Positions 14,624 through 18,157 of a DNA stretch of 18,157 bases are shown here, piece by piece; position 1 is the first letter of the stretch, and each line of letters begins with the position of its first letter. A program made the translations under genes and the position numbers. The stretch covers positions 1-18,157 of the forward strand of contig JAXGTD010000091.1 in NCBI GenBank assembly GCA_040775095.1. Reading direction: 5' to 3'. Source of the DNA: JAXGTD01 sp040775095. Its GTDB lineage: Bacteria; Pseudomonadota; Gammaproteobacteria; Chromatiales; Chromatiaceae. The notes under the pieces are model-generated. The model had not been told where the DNA came from and did no database searches. It was given only the letters and a program-made list of their open reading frames with translations.

Positions 14624-14950
14624 CAGGCGGGGCGCGTGGCCGGGATTGTGAGTGGCTGCTGTGTGTGGATGGCTGGTGTCGGCCGCCGGCCCTTGGCGAG
14701 ATGGAGTCGGTGTCGTTTTGGGGTCGAACCCGATCGCACCGCGCGCGGCGCGACCCGCGAAGGGCATTGGCGCCGCTTCGATGGGCTCGCGTTGCCGGGC
14801 CTGGCCCCGCCCGCTCCATGGGATCGGGGCAGTCGCGAGCAGCGGCCTGTCGCTGGGCACGGCACACTGTTTTGAGCCCAGGTAGGTTTGAGGGCTCGTG
14901 ACGCGACAGGCAGACCAAAGGGCGCGGGTCACCTCGCGCGGGACTAAGAC

Positions 14951-15544
14951 ATGGTTGAACGCTACTATCGAAGGGGGCTGGCCGACGCTGGCCCGAACCC
15001 TTTCCGCTGCGAGGGCTTCGTCCGCAACGGCATCATCTCGACTCAGGGCGGTGAGCCCATCCCGATCGAGGAGCTGCCCGCCTTCCTTCGTGCACTGCTG
15101 GTGACCGATGGCACGGTCACCAAGATGCTGGAGGCCTACTTCTGGGAGCCGGTGACCGTTGATACCCTGCTGCAGGAGTTCGTCACCGCCGAGGCGCAGA
15201 TCCGCTGGATCGACGTGCACGCGGGCGACCAGGTGTTGGTGCGAAGGGTTCGGCTGCGCGGTGTCGACAGTGGAAACCACTATGCGAATGCCTTCTCGGT
15301 GATCCGCACGGATTTGATCCCGGAGGGGTTTCGCCAGCGCCTCATTGCCCGGGAGATCGGTATCGGCGCGCTGATCCGCGACAGCGGGCTGGAGAGTTAC
15401 CGCGAGGTCATGGAGGTGGGGGTGGAAACGGCGGACGGGCACGAGAGCGGCACCCGTGGATTGTCTCGCACCTACCGGATCATCATCGGCCAGGCGCCAG
15501 TGATCCTCATCACGGAGACGTTTCCGATCGACTTGTATCGCTGA
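14951..15544 (+). CDS. Chorismate lyase-like protein (DUF98 family)
   Basis: A 197-residue protein of the chorismate lyase-like fold, DUF98 branch, the group that includes the cyanobacterial chorismate pyruvate-lyase. The signature LLVTDGTVTKMLEAYFWEPV (49-68) is characteristic. Further conserved points are the Arg pair in VLVRRVRL (96-102), the AREIGIGALI segment (133-142) and the C-terminal ITETFPIDLY (187-196), with Glu189 as a likely active-site acid. The expected reaction is chorismate to 4-hydroxybenzoate plus pyruvate, the entry to ubiquinone. No ubi gene is adjacent, so the use of the product is not shown. The Shine-Dalgarno is weak. A strong hairpin lies 56 bases downstream. Other substrates, such as a different ring acid, cannot be ruled out. 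Confidence 0.82.
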   Translation: MVERYYRRGLADAGPNPFRCEGFVRNGIISTQGGEPIPIEELPAFLRALLVTDGTVTKMLEAYFWEPVTVDTLLQEFVTAEAQIRWIDVHAGDQVLVRRVRLRGVDSGNHYANAFSVIRTDLIPEGFRQRLIAREIGIGALIRDSGLESYREVMEVGVETADGHESGTRGLSRTYRIIIGQAPVILITETFPIDLYR

Positions 15545-15600
15545 TGTGGCCGAGGGGTGGGTGCGCCGCCCTGCGCGTGCGCGGCCGCGATCTGCCCGCT

Positions 15601-15626
15601 GGTGCCCGACGTCGGTGTCGGGCGCC
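15601..15626 (+). terminator. Stem-loop after the chorismate lyase-like gene
   Basis: GGTGCCCGAC (15601-15610), loop GTCGGT, GTCGGGCGCC (15617-15626): a 10-bp stem with one wobble. No T run follows. Likely the 3' end of the upstream transcript. Confidence 0.45.
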
Positions 15627-15815
15627 AGGGGGTTGGTACACGATACGGCGACCGGCAAGCCAGAACGTTCCGGGTGGCCGCGACCAGACCGGCCGGTTCA
15701 TCGGCCGCGTTGCGATCACCGATCGGCTGCCGCCAGGCACCCGCGCACCTCTCCCCGGGGCCATCGATGGCCTCGGTCCCCCCTGCCTGCCGCGACGCGC
15801 GACCCGGGGGGTTCT

Positions 15816-15823
15816 GCTATCGT
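15816..15823 (+). promoter_or_regulatory. Possible extended -10 promoter for lutBC
   Basis: TGC followed by TATCGT begins at 15816, matching the extended -10 pattern; no -35 is visible. It would give a leader of about 40 bases. Weak evidence. Confidence 0.22.
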
Positions 15824-15870
15824 CGCCGCATCTGATCAGGCCAATCCCACTGGCAGGCTGGGGGGACAAG

Positions 15871-17280
15871 ATGGGCAGCGAATTTCGCGAGCGCGCAGCG
15901 AGCGCATTGGGGCGCGATCGGGTGCGGCGCAACATCCGTCGGGCCATGGACGGCCTGATCGCCAAGCGTCGTGCGGCCTTTCCGGATCGGGCCGAGCTCG
16001 AGCAGCTTCGCGACCAGGGGCGGGCGATTCGTGATCACGCGCTGGCCAACCTGCCGGAGCTGCTCGAAGAGCTGGAGCGGCGTTGCACCGCCAACGGCAT
16101 GCGGGTGCACTGGGCCAGGGACGCGGCGGAGGCGAACGCGATCATCCTCGGGATCCTGCGGCAGCATGGGGCCAAGGCGGTTCTGAAGGGCAAATCCATG
16201 GTCTGCGAGGAGATCGGTCTCAATGCCGAGTTGCTGCGTCATGGCATCGAGCCCATCGAGACCGACCTCGGCGAGCTGATCATCCAGCTGGCGCAAGAGA
16301 GTCCCTCCCACATCGTTGCGCCAGCGGTGCACAAGGATCGGCGAGAGATTGCCGAGCTGTTCCGCGAGCACTTTCCGGAGGCGCCCGACAGCGACGAGAT
16401 CGAGCAACTGACCGCGTTGGCGCGGCGGGTGATGCGCGAGCGTTTCCGCGGGACCCGGATGGGGCTTTCCGGGGTCAACTTTGCGGTCGCCGAGACCGGC
16501 ACCCTGTGCCTGGTCGAGAACGAGGGCAACGGCCGGATGAGTACGACGGCCCCGGATGTGCATATCGCCGTCACCGGTATCGAAAAGGTGGTCGCGCGGT
16601 TGGAGCACCTGGCCCCGTTGCTGACGCTTCTGACCCGCAGCGCCACCGGCCAGCCGGTGACGACCTACGTGAACCTGATCAGCGGTCCGCGCAAACGGGG
16701 CGAAAAGGACGGCCCGCGCGAGGTCCATCTGGTGCTGCTCGACAATGGCCGCTCGCGCATCCATGAGGACCCGGAGCTGCGCGCGACCCTGCGCTGTATC
16801 CGCTGCGGCGCCTGTATGAACCACTGCCCGGTCTATCACCGCATCGGCGGGCATGGCTATGGCACTGTCTATCCAGGCCCGATGGGTGCGATTCTGGAGC
16901 CCCAGCTGCAGGGGCTTCGCGCACAGGGCGAATTGGCCCAGGCATCGAGCCTGTGCGGCGCGTGCGGCGAGGTCTGCCCCGTGCGCATCCCCATCCCGCG
17001 GCTCCTGAACCGGTTGCGCTACGAGTACGCCGAGGGGCGCGTCGTTTCCGGGAGCCATCACCCGGGTCTGCAGGGGGGTGTCTGGCGGATCTGGGCGGGC
17101 GTGCACGCGAGTCCGGCGCGCTATCGGCTCGCGAGCGCAAGCCTGGCCGGACTGCGAGGCCTGTTGGCGGGTCCGGCACGCTGGCTGTTTGGTGCATGGA
17201 CACGAACGCGGGGCGCGCCGCGCATCGCGCCCGACAGTCTGCACGCGCTCGCCCGGCAGGAGGGTTTTGGCGATGACTAG
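15871..17280 (+). CDS. lutB: L-lactate utilization iron-sulfur protein LutB
   Basis: Iron-sulfur subunit of the LutABC (LldEFG) complex, which oxidises L-lactate to pyruvate. The 469 residues match B. subtilis LutB (about 476). The N-terminal DUF162 part carries KGKSMVCEEIGLN (106-118) and VNFAVAETGTL (202-212). The C-terminal ferredoxin-like part has CIRCGACMNHCP (Cys309, 312, 315, 319) and CGACGEVCP (Cys362, 365, 369). The start is the ATG at 15871 behind a G-rich ribosome site; the ATG at 15544 would add 109 unrelated residues. lutC overlaps its end by 8 bases. The usual first gene, lutA, is absent from the window, so the complex must get LutA from elsewhere or work with another dehydrogenase. 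Confidence 0.94.
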   Translation: MGSEFRERAASALGRDRVRRNIRRAMDGLIAKRRAAFPDRAELEQLRDQGRAIRDHALANLPELLEELERRCTANGMRVHWARDAAEANAIILGILRQHGAKAVLKGKSMVCEEIGLNAELLRHGIEPIETDLGELIIQLAQESPSHIVAPAVHKDRREIAELFREHFPEAPDSDEIEQLTALARRVMRERFRGTRMGLSGVNFAVAETGTLCLVENEGNGRMSTTAPDVHIAVTGIEKVVARLEHLAPLLTLLTRSATGQPVTTYVNLISGPRKRGEKDGPREVHLVLLDNGRSRIHEDPELRATLRCIRCGACMNHCPVYHRIGGHGYGTVYPGPMGAILEPQLQGLRAQGELAQASSLCGACGEVCPVRIPIPRLLNRLRYEYAEGRVVSGSHHPGLQGGVWRIWAGVHASPARYRLASASLAGLRGLLAGPARWLFGAWTRTRGAPRIAPDSLHALARQEGFGDD

Positions 17281-17944
17281 TGCGCGCGAGGACATCCTCA
17301 CGGGGCTGCGCGGGCACCGCGCCGAGCCCTTCCCGGAGCCGGACCTGCCGGTGCGCCGGTTCCACTGGGACCCCGCGGAGCGACTCGCGCGTTTCCGTCG
17401 CAGGATCGAGGCCGTCCGAGGGCAGGTGCACGAGGTAGGCGACCAATGGCCCGCTCGCCTCGCCGCGCTGTTGCGCGAGAAGGGGGTCAGGAACCTGCGT
17501 TTTGGCCCGGATGGTCCACTGGCGCCGGAGCTGAGCGCCGGTTGGCCGCCGGAAGGGCCCCCCTTGATCCCCGATGCCAGCCCCGTCGAGGCCGTGCGCG
17601 GCGATCTGTTCGACGCCACCGATGCCGGCTTCACGAGCTCTCGCGCGGCCATCGCGGAGACCGGCTCGCTGGTGCTCTGGCCCACCCCGGAGGAGCCGCG
17701 TCTGCTGTCGCTGGTGCCGCCGGTGCATTGTGTCTTGCTCGAAGCGGGGCGGATCGTCTCGACGCTGCACGAGCTGCTGGTCAGCGAGGGTTGGGGGGGC
17801 GGTATGCCGACCAACGCGCTGCTGATCTCCGGTCCGTCGAAATCGGCGGATATCGAGCAGACCCTGGCCTATGGCGTGCATGGGCCGGCGCAACTGCTTG
17901 TCCTGATCCGATCGCGGGCAGACGGCGTGCTGATTCCCGACTGA
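17273..17944 (+). CDS. lutC: Lactate utilization protein LutC (DUF162)
   Basis: Third subunit of the LutABC lactate-oxidation complex. The 223 residues are slightly short for the family (about 240). Typical segments are DAGFTSSRAAIAETGSLVL (117-135), PPVHCVLLEAGRIV (149-162), and the terminal ISGPSKSADIEQTLAYGVHGP (185-205). The ATG at 17273 lies inside the end of lutB, an 8-base overlap that implies translational coupling. No extra domain is fused. No transporter or regulator (lldP, lutR) follows; the downstream DNA turns lower in GC and leads to a possible transposase. Confidence 0.93.
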   Translation: MTSAREDILTGLRGHRAEPFPEPDLPVRRFHWDPAERLARFRRRIEAVRGQVHEVGDQWPARLAALLREKGVRNLRFGPDGPLAPELSAGWPPEGPPLIPDASPVEAVRGDLFDATDAGFTSSRAAIAETGSLVLWPTPEEPRLLSLVPPVHCVLLEAGRIVSTLHELLVSEGWGGGMPTNALLISGPSKSADIEQTLAYGVHGPAQLLVLIRSRADGVLIPD

Positions 17945-17960
17945 CGGGTCACCAATCCCT

Positions 17961-17970
17961 GCCACGTGGC
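17961..17970. other. Perfect palindrome after lutC
   Basis: GCCACGTGGC, 10 bases, 16 bases past the lutC stop. It could be a protein-binding site or the base of a weak 3' hairpin. Confidence 0.25.
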
Positions 17971-18016
17971 GCGCACGACCTCATCGAGCTCCGAACCCTA
18001 TTGACGATCGTTCAAC

Positions 18017-18030
18017 CTAGTACAGCGGCG
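18017..18030. mobile_element. Possible left end of an insertion sequence
   Basis: CTAGTACAGCGGCG lies about 75 bases before the last, truncated gene, in DNA that is less GC-rich than the rest. IS630-type elements target TA and have ends of this kind next to a transposase start. The opposite end lies outside the window, so no inverted repeat can be compared. Speculative. Confidence 0.25.
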
Positions 18031-18105
18031 CCCAATTGTAGCAAACGACGTGAAGTAGATCGTGTAACATGCTGATCCTGATTCTCGTGATAGAGGGGAT
18101 AGGGC

Positions 18106-18157
18106 ATGGGTCGGCCACGTTTTCGCATCAATTTGTTGGACGAGGAACGCGAGGAAC
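18106..18157 (+). CDS. Start of a truncated gene, possibly an IS630-type transposase
   Basis: An ATG at 18106 with a purine-rich ribosome site (GAGGGG at 18093-18098) opens 17 codons, MGRPRFRINLLDEEREE, before the window ends. The basic GRPR start followed by a short strand and an acidic DEER helix resembles the N-terminus of IS630-family transposases, which begin with a helix-turn-helix. A small DNA-binding regulator would look the same over this length. Confidence 0.4.
   Translation, partial: MGRPRFRINLLDEEREE

Larger units (their letters stand above)
13948..14950. other. About 1 kb with no recognisable gene
   Basis: Open frames exist on both strands, but their translations are Arg/Pro/Gly/Ser-rich and match no family I know, so I treat them as GC artefacts. 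The region holds the lipoprotein promoter, two mutually exclusive hairpins (14241-14277), a long compound hairpin (14588-14623), a small hairpin GAGCCC/GGGCTC (14874-14897) before the chorismate lyase gene, and an AT-rich TAATAATAC run at 14188-14196. It could hold a structured RNA, a long leader or decayed DNA. It does not resemble RNase P RNA, tmRNA or a tRNA by eye. Confidence 0.55.
15545..15870. other. Intergenic stretch before lutB
   Basis: About 325 bases. The lutB frame is open back to an ATG at 15544 that overlaps the upstream stop, but these 109 codons read as Arg/Pro/Gly-rich sequence not found in LutB. The stretch holds the stem-loop at 15601-15626 and a possible extended -10 at 15816-15823. 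No lutA-like gene is present here. Confidence 0.6.

Noticed and set aside
14054..14875. 273-codon frame on + in the gene-free region
   Set aside because: Composition (Arg, Gly, Cys, Trp scattered) is unlike the neighbouring proteins, there is no ribosome site, and no family is recognised.
14001..14950. RNase P RNA, tmRNA or 6S RNA in the gene-free region
   Set aside because: None of the conserved core sequences of these RNAs was seen by eye; a covariance search would be decisive.
14141..15658. 505-codon frame on - across the gene-free region and the chorismate lyase gene
   Set aside because: Pro/Arg/Ser-rich throughout with no recognisable domain, and it covers a confident + strand gene.
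15544..15870. ATG at 15544 as the lutB start, overlapping the upstream stop
   Set aside because: It adds 109 residues unlike LutB and runs through a stem-loop; the ATG at 15871 gives the family length.
15817..17814. 665-codon frame on - antisense to lutBC
   Set aside because: The + strand carries clear LutB and LutC motifs with the expected cysteines; the antisense product has none.
1..18157. CRISPR array, tRNA or rRNA gene, phage att site
   Set aside because: No regularly spaced direct repeats, no tRNA-like TTCGA arm with matching acceptor stem, and no rRNA core sequence were noticed.

Overview
The window is GC-rich, densely coded gammaproteobacterial chromosome. A purple-sulfur or sulfur-oxidising lineage (Chromatiales-like) is my best guess. 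It rests on the mix of a proton-pumping pyrophosphatase, a membrane-anchored DUF302 protein of the kind common in sulfur oxidisers, a bacteriohemerythrin, LutBC and an EngB typical of Gammaproteobacteria. No ribosomal RNA, tRNA or CRISPR array was seen, so the lineage is an inference.

Layout. 1-2489: the 3' part of hppA (H+-pyrophosphatase), a hairpin and a classic rho-independent terminator, then ppa (soluble pyrophosphatase). 2524-4373: a possible 46-codon leader ORF, moaC (molybdopterin), a bacteriohemerythrin and engB (ribosome-assembly GTPase), all on +. 4419-6249 (-): a DUF302 protein started by TTG behind a strong Shine-Dalgarno, and an unrecognised exported protein with an Ala/Pro linker, two PETPPW repeats and a Met/Pro-rich tail. 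6481-8455 (-): a response regulator and a REC-PAS-histidine kinase whose genes overlap by 8 bases. 8975-10492 (+): a phosphohexomutase. 10721-12778 (-): a divergent EF-G paralogue. 12806-13947: an L,D-transpeptidase (+) whose 3' end overlaps the 3' end of a small Lpp-like lipoprotein gene (-). 13948-14950: about 1 kb with no recognisable gene but several strong inverted repeats. 14951-17944 (+): a DUF98-type chorismate lyase, then lutB and lutC overlapping by 8 bases. 17945-18157: a lower-GC stretch and the first 17 codons of a gene that may be a transposase.

How the genes work together. HppA and Ppa both consume pyrophosphate, one conserving the energy as a proton gradient and one not. The L,D-transpeptidase and the lipoprotein ending in lysine look like an enzyme and its substrate for tethering the outer membrane to peptidoglycan. 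The kinase and regulator form a phosphorelay with no DNA-binding output in view. LutB and LutC are two of the three parts of the L-lactate oxidation complex; LutA is not here. The least explained items are the PETPPW/Met-rich protein, the EF-G paralogue that lacks the usual domain IV signatures, the Ldt/Lpp overlapping pair, and the gene-free region next to it.
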